A stretch of 64,000 bases of DNA from an uncultured Bacteroidales bacterium (GTDB lineage Bacteria; Bacteroidota; Bacteroidia; Bacteroidales; P3), in the NCBI GenBank assembly GCA_947165255.1, contig CAMUZR010000006.1:62001-126000 (forward strand), written 5' to 3'. The number at the start of each line of letters is the position of its first letter. The first letter of the stretch is position 1. This document shows positions 35,720 to 43,577 of the stretch, in pieces. A program made the translations under genes and the position numbers. The notes below the pieces were generated by a model. The model saw nothing but the letters and a program-made list of their open reading frames with translations, was not told where the DNA came from and did not search any database.

Positions 35720-37564
35720 TTATTTGTTGTGGCGTTTTTTCTGTTTGGGCTTGGGGAGATGAAGGCCGGGGAACCAGCTGCGGACGGGCTGGTCAAGTCC
35801 CAGACCGTTCATATAATTATAAGTTGCTAGGCTGAGGCCGCGCCCCACTTCGGCAATGTCATAGTCGAATTGTTGGCAGTTGTCTTCAGAGTGGAAATTG
35901 GGTTGGCTGAGTGCCTGCCAGTCGACTTCGTTGTTGCAGAAAGGATGAGGCTGTAAGGTGGTGCGGCGGGCACCGTATTTCTCAGGTTCAAATCCAGAAG
36001 GGCTGTGGCAGGTCATGGCATAGCGGTGCCAGAAGGCACTTTGGATAAGGCCTTCGTCGAACATGCTACGGACGGTGTCGAGGGCGTCGAGGGTTTCTTG
36101 AAGGGTTTCGGTGGGGAAGCCGTACATAAGGTAGGTGTGGACCATGATGCCGGACTCATGAAAGGCGCGGAAGACTTGACGGGCTTGGGCGATGGTGACG
36201 CCTTTGCCGATGAGTTGCAGGAGGCGGTCTGAGGCTACTTCCAGACCTCCGCTGACGGCCACGCAGCCGGCTTCGGAGAGAAGGTAACAGAGGTCGGGAG
36301 TATAGGCTTTCTCGAAACGCACGTTGCCCCAGAAACTGAGTGTGAGCCGACGGCGGAGTATTTCTTCGCTAACCTGTCGCAGAAGGTTTGGAGGCAGGGC
36401 TTCGTCGACAAAATGGAAGCCAGAGGAACCGGTCTGCTGCATGATGCGCTCCATGCGGTCGACGACAGTGGAGGCTGAGGGAGCCTCGTAGCGGCCGATG
36501 TAATCGAGTCGGGTGTCGCAAAAGGCGCAGCGGTGCCAGTAGCAGCCGTGGGCCATGATGAGTTTGTTCCAACGACCGTGGCTCCATAGGCGGTGCATGG
36601 GATTGGTCATCTCGGCCAGTGAGATATACTTGTCCAACGGCAGCCCCTCGAAATCGGGAGCGGGTTGAAAAGCAAAGGAAACATTTTCGTTGGAGGGTAC
36701 CAGTTGGGGCGACAGGGCTGTGATGGTGCGCACCAGTCGGGTGGCGGGAATCTTACCGTCAAGGTATTCGGCAAGTCTTTGGAGAGGCAGCTCTCCATCG
36801 TCGAAGCTGATGCTGTGGCAGTAGTCGAAAATGCGAGGTTCGGAAAGCTGTCGCCACTCGGTGTTGACAAATCCGCCTCCGAGATTGACGTGGGCGCGGG
36901 TGTGCTGCATGATATATCGGCCACAACGAAGAGCGGCATAGAGGCAACCGGGAAAGGGAATGGTGAAGGCCACGAGGGCAGGTTGATGGGCATTCAGTTG
37001 TTCTTGAAGAAGGGAGATGAGGAGGCTGTCTATGACGGTTGCCGGGGCCTGGAGGGCTGCATTTAATTCGTCGAAAGTAGGAGCGTAGTTGGCAATATGC
37101 TCGGCATAGCGGATGAGGTCAAAATTGGGGTCGACATGGGTTCGCAAATAGTCGGCAATGTCCTCGATAAAAAGTGTGGCTAGGTGGCGCGCTTTGTCCT
37201 CAGTACCTGCGATGCCAAAAGCCCATTCAAGGTCGCCAAGCTGATTAAAGCGAGGTCCTTCGGGCAGAAGGCTGCGGTTGGCAATGCGTGGAGCAAGGGT
37301 ATTGTCCTGTCCGCGCAGGAAACGCAGGACGGTCTCTACGATGTCGGCGCAGCGCATGAGGTATTTGCTCTCTTCGTGGTCGGAAACTTCGGAGGCAAGA
37401 TGGCTGAGCCAATTGCGGGAATAGATACGGTCTACCAACTCAATGCCGAGGTCGACTTGTCCCACTTGGTGTCCCAGCGACTGAAGGTAGCCTTTGAGAA
37501 CCGTGGTGGCAGGGTAGGGGGTGTTGAGCTGCGTGAGCGGTGGAGTGAGGAGGAGTATTTTCAC
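35720..37564 (-). CDS. B12-binding-domain radical SAM protein with CX4CX2C motif
   Basis: 614 residues from the GTG at 37564; an earlier TTG in frame overlaps the promoter element and is rejected. The first 300 residues include a cobalamin-binding-like start (KILLLTPPLTQLNTPYPATT) and text such as VNLGGGFVNTEWR. The radical SAM cluster is at Cys341, Cys346 and Cys349 (HGCYWHRCAFCD), spaced CX4CX2C instead of the usual CX3CX2C. Downstream barrel motifs are normal (FHFVDEALPP, SFWGNVRFEKAYTP, GGLEVASDRLL, YLMYGFPTET). Likely a methylase or ring-modifying enzyme; substrate unknown. Confidence 0.87.
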   Translation of the reverse strand: MKILLLTPPLTQLNTPYPATTVLKGYLQSLGHQVGQVDLGIELVDRIYSRNWLSHLASEVSDHEESKYLMRCADIVETVLRFLRGQDNTLAPRIANRSLLPEGPRFNQLGDLEWAFGIAGTEDKARHLATLFIEDIADYLRTHVDPNFDLIRYAEHIANYAPTFDELNAALQAPATVIDSLLISLLQEQLNAHQPALVAFTIPFPGCLYAALRCGRYIMQHTRAHVNLGGGFVNTEWRQLSEPRIFDYCHSISFDDGELPLQRLAEYLDGKIPATRLVRTITALSPQLVPSNENVSFAFQPAPDFEGLPLDKYISLAEMTNPMHRLWSHGRWNKLIMAHGCYWHRCAFCDTRLDYIGRYEAPSASTVVDRMERIMQQTGSSGFHFVDEALPPNLLRQVSEEILRRRLTLSFWGNVRFEKAYTPDLCYLLSEAGCVAVSGGLEVASDRLLQLIGKGVTIAQARQVFRAFHESGIMVHTYLMYGFPTETLQETLDALDTVRSMFDEGLIQSAFWHRYAMTCHSPSGFEPEKYGARRTTLQPHPFCNNEVDWQALSQPNFHSEDNCQQFDYDIAEVGRGLSLATYNYMNGLGLDQPVRSWFPGLHLPKPKQKKRHNK

Positions 37565-37568
37565 GATG

Positions 37569-37576
37569 CAAAAGTA
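37569..37576 (-). promoter_or_regulatory. -7 promoter element TACTTTTG, 4 bp before the radical SAM start
   Basis: TACTTTTG, then CATC, then the GTG start on the minus strand, again predicting a leaderless transcript. Confidence 0.65.
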
Positions 37577-37608
37577 CAAAAAAAAAGTGTTTAATCAATA
37601 AATATTTG

Positions 37609-37616
37609 TATTTTTG
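37609..37616 (+). promoter_or_regulatory. -7 promoter element TATTTTTG for the TPR protein gene
   Basis: TATTTTTG followed by CAAATT, 18 bp before the start. It is divergent from, and 32 bp away from, the radical SAM promoter. Confidence 0.7.
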
Positions 37617-37634
37617 CAAATTATTTAACTCCCA

Positions 37635-38444
37635 ATGGTTATGAAGAAATTGTTACTGATAGGGGCTTTGTTATTGGCATTGTCGGCGCAGGGACAATCG
37701 TATCCTGCCCAGTTTCAGGAGGCTTTGGATAAAGGCGATACCCGCGCTCAAAGAGCGATATTGGCCGATTGGCAACTGGCTTCACCTAAGGATGTGGATT
37801 TGTATGTTGCTCGCTGGAATTACTATGTGAACGGCTATATGGAAGAAGGTCAGACAGGTGACCTTTCAATCCGCGACCGCGCCATGGTGGACAGTGGTTT
37901 TGCCGTCATTGATGAGGCAATCAGCCTCTATCCCGACCGGCTAGACTTGCGTTTTGGCAAGATTTATTTCTTAGGACAGATACAGCAGTGGGACGATTTT
38001 GTGGAGGAAATATGCAGAACGTTGGATTATTCTGTCCAAATAGGCCACAGTTGGAACTTCAACGGTGTGCGAGGCGAAGGCAAGACCATTATGACTGAGG
38101 GAATGCAAGACTATCAGTGGGATATGTATGGACAGATAGAAATGGTGGGAGACAGTCTTTCTGCTGCGGGCAGGGAGATGGCTCAACGCATAGGCCGTGT
38201 GGCCAAGGCGACGTTAGAGGCTTTTCCGAGCGATGTGGAGGCAATGAATATGATGGGGGTGTACAATATGCTGGTCAGGGACTACGAGCGCGCGGTAAAG
38301 TTTTTGCTGCGGGCCGAGAAAATCGCTCCTACCCATCCTGCTGTGCTGTGCAACCTTGCAGAATGCTATGCACGACTGGGCAAGAAAAAAGAGGCGGCCG
38401 AAATGCTGAAGCGGATAGAGCGTCTAGAGGTAGAATGCAGATAG
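37635..38444 (+). CDS. Secreted tetratricopeptide-repeat protein
   Basis: 269 residues with a signal peptide (KKLLLIGALLLALSAQGQS). The C-terminal third has two TPR-like helices pairs (AMNMMGVYNMLVRDYERAVK, AVLCNLAECYARLGKKKEAAE); the middle resembles degenerate repeats. The start may be the ATG at 37635 or the one at 37641. TPR proteins scaffold protein complexes; here probably in the periplasm. Family not recognised beyond the repeats. Confidence 0.82.
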   Translation: MVMKKLLLIGALLLALSAQGQSYPAQFQEALDKGDTRAQRAILADWQLASPKDVDLYVARWNYYVNGYMEEGQTGDLSIRDRAMVDSGFAVIDEAISLYPDRLDLRFGKIYFLGQIQQWDDFVEEICRTLDYSVQIGHSWNFNGVRGEGKTIMTEGMQDYQWDMYGQIEMVGDSLSAAGREMAQRIGRVAKATLEAFPSDVEAMNMMGVYNMLVRDYERAVKFLLRAEKIAPTHPAVLCNLAECYARLGKKKEAAEMLKRIERLEVECR

Positions 38445-38520
38445 AGCACCTTAAGGTAGAATGTATATTCTAAAAAGCAATTATTAATAAGCCAGGGTGG
38501 TTGCGGTTATCAACCATTAT

Positions 38521-39237
38521 TCATCGTGCTCTTTTTAGTTGTTTGTGGTATTCGCGGCGGGCTTTCTTGAGAAGTCGCTGGAACCGTTTGTCGGCATGTA
38601 GGCGGGCTATGCCGGCACTGGCGGCAATCATTCCAGCATCGACGTCGCTTTGCCAGTGGTAGCCCGCAATGACTCGGCTTTGACCGTACATATACCCTCG
38701 GGCTAAGAGAGAGTTGGCACTATCGGGGTTGAGTTCGCTCAAAATGAGTGCAGCACTCCATCCCTCAATGGTATGACCCGAAGGATAGGATCCATTGTGG
38801 CGCAGCTCCTCTTCGTCGGAAGGAACCAGCGAGGGCTCTCCGAAATAGACGTAAGGCCGTGTCCGCTGGTAGTGTTTCTTAGGCAATCTTCCTACACCAT
38901 CGTTGGTGATAAGTGCAACATATAGCAGGCGGAAAATGGCTGGGGTTTTCTCCTCGGACAGTTTCATGCCGAAAGGTATGCTAAAGATATGGCAGATGTA
39001 TTCTATCCGCCAGTTGGCATCACTGAAAGCAATGGCAGCGCGAATGGAGTCCTGCCGTTGTAGTTTGCCCCATTGGTATTGCGCTTGGTCATAGGCAAAG
39101 GCAGCCGAAGCGGTGTCGGGCGGCGGAGGTAGGAAATGAATGGGGTTGGGCATTTGCTGCGGGGTGAACAGTGGCTCCTGAGCGCTCGAGAAAAGGGCTA
39201 TGGAGAGAAATAAAAGGAGAAAAAAGAATTTTCGCAT
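38521..39237 (-). CDS. Secreted class A acid phosphatase (PAP2 family)
   Basis: 238 residues from the ATG at 39237 with a signal peptide (FFFLLLFLSIALFSSAQ). The phosphatase signature is complete: KKHYQRTRPYV, GSYPSGHT and GQSRVIAGYHWQSDVDAG, containing the catalytic histidines. It removes phosphate from broad substrates in the periplasm. The start overlaps the stop of the upstream YiiX-like gene by one base (TAATG), so translation is coupled. Confidence 0.92.
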   Translation of the reverse strand: MRKFFFLLLFLSIALFSSAQEPLFTPQQMPNPIHFLPPPPDTASAAFAYDQAQYQWGKLQRQDSIRAAIAFSDANWRIEYICHIFSIPFGMKLSEEKTPAIFRLLYVALITNDGVGRLPKKHYQRTRPYVYFGEPSLVPSDEEELRHNGSYPSGHTIEGWSAALILSELNPDSANSLLARGYMYGQSRVIAGYHWQSDVDAGMIAASAGIARLHADKRFQRLLKKARREYHKQLKRAR

Positions 39238-39848
39238 TATGGATTGACAGGGGTAAGAAAGGGTTCTTGTGAAAGGTCGGTGGGATTGGTGCCGGGAACG
39301 CCTTGTGGAACGGCGATGTCTAGGCTGTCGAAAAGTTGCTGCCAATAGGTAGGAAGCGAGCTGTCCGAGGCCAGAAAATTCATCGGATGGGTATGGAAGA
39401 GAGGCGCTCCGAGGCTGTCGCGGAAACTCTCATATACGAGTTCGCTGCAGTAGAGGCGGCCGTTCTGGGGCAAGAAATAGTCATCGTATGGCTTGCATAA
39501 AAGGTTCTGCAACTGTCGGTTTAGATGGGCAGTGTCATAATGACATGAAATCCGGTAAAAGTCAGCCGGATGGCATAGGCTTGCGACGTAGTCCTGGGCA
39601 AAGTCAGTATACGGGCGGCGGATAACCCCTCGACGAGGTACAGCCTCGACCACATAAAGGCCGCTGTCGGTACACTGAGCGATGGCCACATGGGTATATT
39701 GCCCAGTGCTTTGTGCGACCGATTGCCCCATGCCGGTGGTATCGCGGAGAAAGATAAGGTCTCCTGTGCAAAGTTCGCACTGCTGCTGCCGTGAATTACA
39801 GGCCGAAGCCAACAGTAGGGTGCAAAAAAGTGGTAGAACGAATTTCAT
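39237..39848 (-). CDS. YiiX/permuted NlpC-P60-like cysteine hydrolase, lipoprotein
   Basis: 203 residues with a lipoprotein-like signal (VLPLFCTLLLASAC). The permuted papain-fold motifs are GDLIFLRD and YTHVAIAQC with the catalytic His, and YCSELVYESF with the Cys. Relatives of YiiX and YaeF cleave amide bonds in lipid or peptidoglycan derivatives; substrate unknown. Its stop and the PAP2 start share a base; the pair follows purF by 6 bp, so all three may be one transcript. Confidence 0.85.
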   Translation of the reverse strand: MKFVLPLFCTLLLASACNSRQQQCELCTGDLIFLRDTTGMGQSVAQSTGQYTHVAIAQCTDSGLYVVEAVPRRGVIRRPYTDFAQDYVASLCHPADFYRISCHYDTAHLNRQLQNLLCKPYDDYFLPQNGRLYCSELVYESFRDSLGAPLFHTHPMNFLASDSSLPTYWQQLFDSLDIAVPQGVPGTNPTDLSQEPFLTPVNP

Positions 39849-39854
39849 CGAAGA

Positions 39855-41735
39855 CTAAGCCTTGGTGATGTTCTCGTAGTACTGCACATAGGCTCGATAC
39901 AGCAGTTTCAAGCCGCCTGGGGTAGGGTAGTTGCCGCTGAAATACCAGTCGCCGGTATGTCCTGGGCAGGCCTTGTGGAGGCCGTCGATGGTTTGATATA
40001 TGCACTCTACTGGCACGTCCGATCCTTCGTCGGTAACCAGATTGCCTATCATCTTTGAGATTTCCTCCTCGGTAAAGGGGGCGTAAATCTGCTTCACATA
40101 GTTCTCATGGCACTGCTCTTTGGGCAAGTCCATCGCATCCTTGCACTCCTTGTATACCTTCTCTAACACATCCAGCATGCCGCGTTCGGCCAACAGTGCC
40201 ACTGCGGCTTTGAAGGCGATAAATTCCTGAAGGTTAGCCATGTCGATACCGTAAAAGTCGGGGTAGCGTACCTGAGGTGAGCTAGAAACGATGACCAACT
40301 TGCGGGGGCGTAGGCGAGAGAGAATCTTTACGATGCTGTTTTTTAGGGTGGTACCGCGGACAATGCTGTCGTCAATCACCACCAGATTGTCCACACCGTC
40401 CTGTATGACGCCGTAGGTGACATCGTAGACATGGGCAGCCATGTCGTTGCGGGCGTTGTGCTCGGTAATGAAGGTGCGGAGCTTGATGTCCTTAATGGCC
40501 ACCTTCTCGCTGCGCACGTGAGAACTGAGGATGGCGGTGATGGCCTCCTCGGTCAGGATGCCCTGCTTCGAAAGTAGGATAATGGCTCGTGTCTTCTCTG
40601 CGTTCAGGCGGTCCTCAAAGCCGTGCAACATGCCGTAGTAGGCCACTTCGGCGGTGTTGGGTATGAAGGAAATGACACTGTGCAGGAGGTCATTGTCACA
40701 TGCCTTTAGGATGGCGGGCACAAGGTTGTAGCCGAGGTGTTTGCGTTCTTCGTAAATGTCTTTATCGCTTCCGCGGGAGAAGTAGATGCGCTCGAAGGAG
40801 CATTTGCTGATGTTGGGCTTGGGGTCCAGTATTTGCTCCACGCGTATTTCATTGTTCTGATTGGCAAAGATGGCTTGGCCGGGGAGAAGTTCATGCACTT
40901 GGTCGACAAGCACATTCAGTGCGGTTTGTATGACGGGACGTTCGGAGGCCACGACCAAAATTTCGTCGTCGTAATAGTAGAATGCAGGACGGATGCCCCA
41001 AGGATCGCGCAGGGCAAACTGCTCGCCGCTGCCCGTCATGCAGCAGATGACGAAGCCGCCGTCCCACATGGGGGCGCACTCACGGAGGATGGAGGCCATG
41101 TCCACCCGCTGTTCTATATAGCGCGTCAGCTCTAGCCCGTGCAACCCTTCGTCACGCCCTTGTATATAGAGTTTCTCCACGTTGCGGTCTAGGCGGTGGC
41201 CAAGTTGCTCAAGAAGGATATAAGTGTCTGATCCACTACGGGGGTACTGCCCCTGCGAGGAAATGAGGTCGAATATTTCTTGGGCATTGGTGAGGTTGAA
41301 GTTGCCGCAAAGGGCAAGGCTGCGGGCACGGTAGTTGTCGCGGCGCACCAAGGGGTGCAGATATTGAATGCCCTGGCGGCCAGTGGTGCTGTAGCGCAGG
41401 TGCCCCATATACATGTTGCCCGCGTAGGGCATCATCTGCAGGCTTACGTTCTCGTTCTCGCCCTCGGTGATTTGCTCTCCCGCCTTATTAAAAATCTGGG
41501 TGATGGCACTGCTGCCCATAGCTCGCTCGCGGAAAATATATTCGTTGCCCACCTCCGAGTCGGTCTTTAGGCAGACGATGCCCGCACCGTCCTGCCCACG
41601 GTTGTGCTGCTTTTCCATCAGCAGATACAGTTTGTTCAAGCCGTGGCGCCAAGTGCCATGCTCCTGCTGATAGTATTCGAGGGGTTTGAGTAGTCTGACT
41701 TGTGCAATGCCGCATTCGTGCTTCAGGGGCTCCAT
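39855..41735 (-). CDS. purF: Amidophosphoribosyltransferase PurF, long Bacteroidales form
   Basis: First step of purine synthesis: PRPP plus glutamine to phosphoribosylamine. The start is the ATG at 41735, giving MEPLKHECGIAQ; the glutaminase nucleophile is Cys8 after removal of a seven-residue propeptide. 626 residues, longer than the usual 470-510, with inserts in both domains. The PRPP loop VVIDDSIVRGTTLKNSI is intact. Weak upstream sequence matches TAnnTTTG only poorly. YiiX and PAP2 genes follow closely. Confidence 0.9.
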   Translation of the reverse strand: MEPLKHECGIAQVRLLKPLEYYQQEHGTWRHGLNKLYLLMEKQHNRGQDGAGIVCLKTDSEVGNEYIFRERAMGSSAITQIFNKAGEQITEGENENVSLQMMPYAGNMYMGHLRYSTTGRQGIQYLHPLVRRDNYRARSLALCGNFNLTNAQEIFDLISSQGQYPRSGSDTYILLEQLGHRLDRNVEKLYIQGRDEGLHGLELTRYIEQRVDMASILRECAPMWDGGFVICCMTGSGEQFALRDPWGIRPAFYYYDDEILVVASERPVIQTALNVLVDQVHELLPGQAIFANQNNEIRVEQILDPKPNISKCSFERIYFSRGSDKDIYEERKHLGYNLVPAILKACDNDLLHSVISFIPNTAEVAYYGMLHGFEDRLNAEKTRAIILLSKQGILTEEAITAILSSHVRSEKVAIKDIKLRTFITEHNARNDMAAHVYDVTYGVIQDGVDNLVVIDDSIVRGTTLKNSIVKILSRLRPRKLVIVSSSPQVRYPDFYGIDMANLQEFIAFKAAVALLAERGMLDVLEKVYKECKDAMDLPKEQCHENYVKQIYAPFTEEEISKMIGNLVTDEGSDVPVECIYQTIDGLHKACPGHTGDWYFSGNYPTPGGLKLLYRAYVQYYENITKA

Positions 41736-41836
41736 ATCGTGTCGTTTTTTTATTATTTTAAAAATTGAAAAACGCAAAATGGTGCCCATTATTTTATGCC
41801 CGCAAGAAAAAAAGTGCTTGAATGCGAAAAAAAACG

Positions 41837-41844
41837 TATTTTTG
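41837..41844 (+). promoter_or_regulatory. -7 promoter element TATTTTTG upstream of the SDR gene
   Basis: TATTTTTG followed by CAACGTG. The next gene starts 236 bp further on, so the 5' leader would be unusually long. Confidence 0.6.
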
Positions 41845-42080
41845 CAACGTGAAAAGATAGATAGGCTATAGGGAATTCTGAGAATTACGCCGGAGAAAGG
41901 TAAATATCAATAGCAATATACAAGCTTTTTTATGCGGCAATGCGACCGAAGGTAGCAACACTACAGTAAAGCGTAATGCGGTGACTAAAAAAGGCTGAAA
42001 GATGCGTCCCGTTAGCGACGCGACAATAAAGACATAATAATATTTTCAAGGAAGAATATAACATTTATAAATAGTATACA
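41845..42080 (+). other. Long structured leader of the SDR gene
   Basis: About 230 nt without a reading frame. It holds AATTC/GAATT, repeated GCAATGCG/GTAATGCG, and a hairpin GCGTC (42004-42008) / GACGC (42017-42021) with CCGTTAGC loop. No known riboswitch class (TPP, SAM, cobalamin, FMN) could be matched. Could be regulatory RNA, a small RNA, or decayed sequence. Confidence 0.4.
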
Positions 42081-42863
42081 ATGGATAAGAAAATTGCTTT
42101 AATCACTGGTGCTACCAGCGGAATTGGCGAGGCCTGCGCCCGCAAATTTGCCCAAGGCGGCTACAACCTCATTATCACCGGCCGCAACGGAGAAAAACTC
42201 AATCAGTTGCGCGACCAGTTTGCCCGACAAGGCACTGATGTGCTGGTGCTCAACTTCGATGTGCGCGACCGCGATGCCGCCAAGAAAGCCGTCGCCTCGC
42301 TCAGTGGCAAGTGGCTTAAGATTGACGTGCTCATCAACAATGCCGGTCTTGCCCGTGGCCTCGAACCCGAATATGAAGGCAGCTTCCAGGACTGGGACGA
42401 GATGATCGACACTAATATCAAAGGCCTCCTTACTATGACCCGCCTCATCGTGCCTGGCATGGTGGAACGCAACCGCGGCCACATCATCAACGTGGGCAGT
42501 GTGGCAGGCGATGCCGCCTACGCCGGTGGCAACGTCTATTGCGCCACCAAGTCTGCCGTCAAGCTCATCAGCGATGGCCTCCGCATCGACCTGGTTAACA
42601 CCGCCGTGCGTGTCACCAATCTAAAGCCCGGCTTGGTCCAGACCAATTTTAGCAACATCCGTTTCCACGGCGACGACGCCCGTGCCGACGGTGTCTACAA
42701 AGGCATCCAGCCCCTCACCGGTGACGACATCGCCGACGTGGCCTTCTATGCAGCCAGTGCCCCTGAACACGTCCAGATTGCCGAAGTGCTCGTCCTTGCA
42801 ACCCACCAAGGTAGCGGCAGCGTCATCAGCAAAGACGTCAACCGTGTGGAGCACCTTTCTTAA
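42081..42863 (+). CDS. Short-chain dehydrogenase/reductase, YdfG (serine/3-hydroxy acid) type
   Basis: 260 residues. Nucleotide-binding TGATSGIG at 9-16, NNAG, and the catalytic triad in INVGSVAGDAAYAGGNVYCA followed by TK. The overall pattern, including GLARGLEPEYEGSFQDWDEM and NLKPGLVQTNFSNIRF, matches NADP-dependent 3-hydroxy acid dehydrogenases such as YdfG. Cytosolic. It is followed by a strong terminator. Confidence 0.92.
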   Translation: MDKKIALITGATSGIGEACARKFAQGGYNLIITGRNGEKLNQLRDQFARQGTDVLVLNFDVRDRDAAKKAVASLSGKWLKIDVLINNAGLARGLEPEYEGSFQDWDEMIDTNIKGLLTMTRLIVPGMVERNRGHIINVGSVAGDAAYAGGNVYCATKSAVKLISDGLRIDLVNTAVRVTNLKPGLVQTNFSNIRFHGDDARADGVYKGIQPLTGDDIADVAFYAASAPEHVQIAEVLVLATHQGSGSVISKDVNRVEHLS

Positions 42864-42937
42864 TGTGTTTTTTTTAGAGGCTTCCTCACCGCTGAAAACG
42901 CAGAATAGAGTAAATACCCCACTTTTTTTGCTTTTCT

Positions 42938-42982
42938 TGGCCATTTTCCTAATTAAAAATAGCGAAAATGGCCATTTTTTTT
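42938..42982 (+). terminator. Strong terminator after the SDR gene
   Basis: Perfect 11-bp arms TGGCCATTTTC (42938-42948) and GAAAATGGCCA (42964-42974) followed by a run of eight T. Confidence 0.88.
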
Positions 42983-43011
42983 CATTTCGTATTTTCCTTA
43001 TCGACTTCCTA

Positions 43012-43260
43012 AAACAGGCTTTTCTCCAATGTAAAGATCTGGGGGTGAGCAAATGCAGACTTGTGATGATAAGGTCGTAGGCAGGAGCAATCCGGAAGTC
43101 ACCTTTTCCCATGTCAATCAGTGAAAAATTCTTCAAGTGGGCGTCGTGGGTCAGCATGATGTAATTAAAAAGAACCAAACAGAAGAGTCTCAACAGGATC
43201 CACTTGGGCAGCAGGTACATAACGACGAATCATATCAACTACTGACAAAGAGACCATCAT
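43012..43260 (-). pseudogene. HipA-like kinase remnant with two frameshifts
   Basis: Reading the minus strand, VVDMIRRYVPAAQ is in one frame; the next frame continues LRLFCLVLFNYIMLTHDAHL, KNFSLIDMGKGDFRIAPAYD and LIITSLH; a third frame then gives IFTLEKSLF and a stop. Together these follow the C-terminal kinase core of HipA, with the catalytic Asp in HDAHLKN and the metal Asp in APAYD. The N-terminal part is gone. A dead persistence-toxin gene, about 80 codons long. Confidence 0.78.
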
Positions 43261-43273
43261 ATTACCACAAAAA

Positions 43274-43307
43274 AAGTCTGCCATCCGTATGGAAGGCAGG
43301 CTTTTTT
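43274..43307. terminator. Hairpin beside the peptidase-tail fragment
   Basis: Arms AAGTCTGCC and GGCAGGCTT with one mismatch, T-run after and A-run before. It resembles the hairpin at 44765-44792, which suggests common descent. Confidence 0.7.
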
Positions 43308-43331
43308 CATGATAATATCAAAAGAGGCTAT

Positions 43332-43412
43332 TTATTTTCTTTTGCCTTTCTTGGGGGTGGCTTTGGCGTTGCTCTTCTCGATGCCGAGTTTGGCAGCATT
43401 GGCTTCATTCGG
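43332..43412 (-). pseudogene. 3' fragment of a second copy of the C1B peptidase gene
   Basis: The minus strand encodes NAAKLGIEKSNAKATPKKGK then RK and a stop, nearly the same as the C terminus of the intact peptidase at 44824 (IAAKLGIEKSNAKATTPKKG then RRR). Homology extends through the hairpin on the left and stops about 27 codons into the gene on the right, where an in-frame stop appears. It is a truncated duplicate. Confidence 0.8.
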
Positions 43413-43577
43413 CTATTGGACAGGCTTTTATATCTTTTCTCGCTTTTTCGGGTCGTCCTAATGTGAATATAGTAAGGGCGGCACTGTTCTGTGTCGCCCC
43501 TGGTGTTGTCTCATGTTTTGATAAGAAATAGACTATTTCTATGAAATCTGAGCCATAGAACAACAAGTACTTATAGA

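Noticed and set aside
37565-37579. TTG start of the radical SAM gene at 37579
   Set aside because: The TTG is within the promoter element; the GTG at 37564 follows it directly.
41880-41960. TPP riboswitch, suggested by CTGAGA near TAGGGA
   Set aside because: The order and the second conserved block do not match, and the downstream enzyme is not a thiamin gene.
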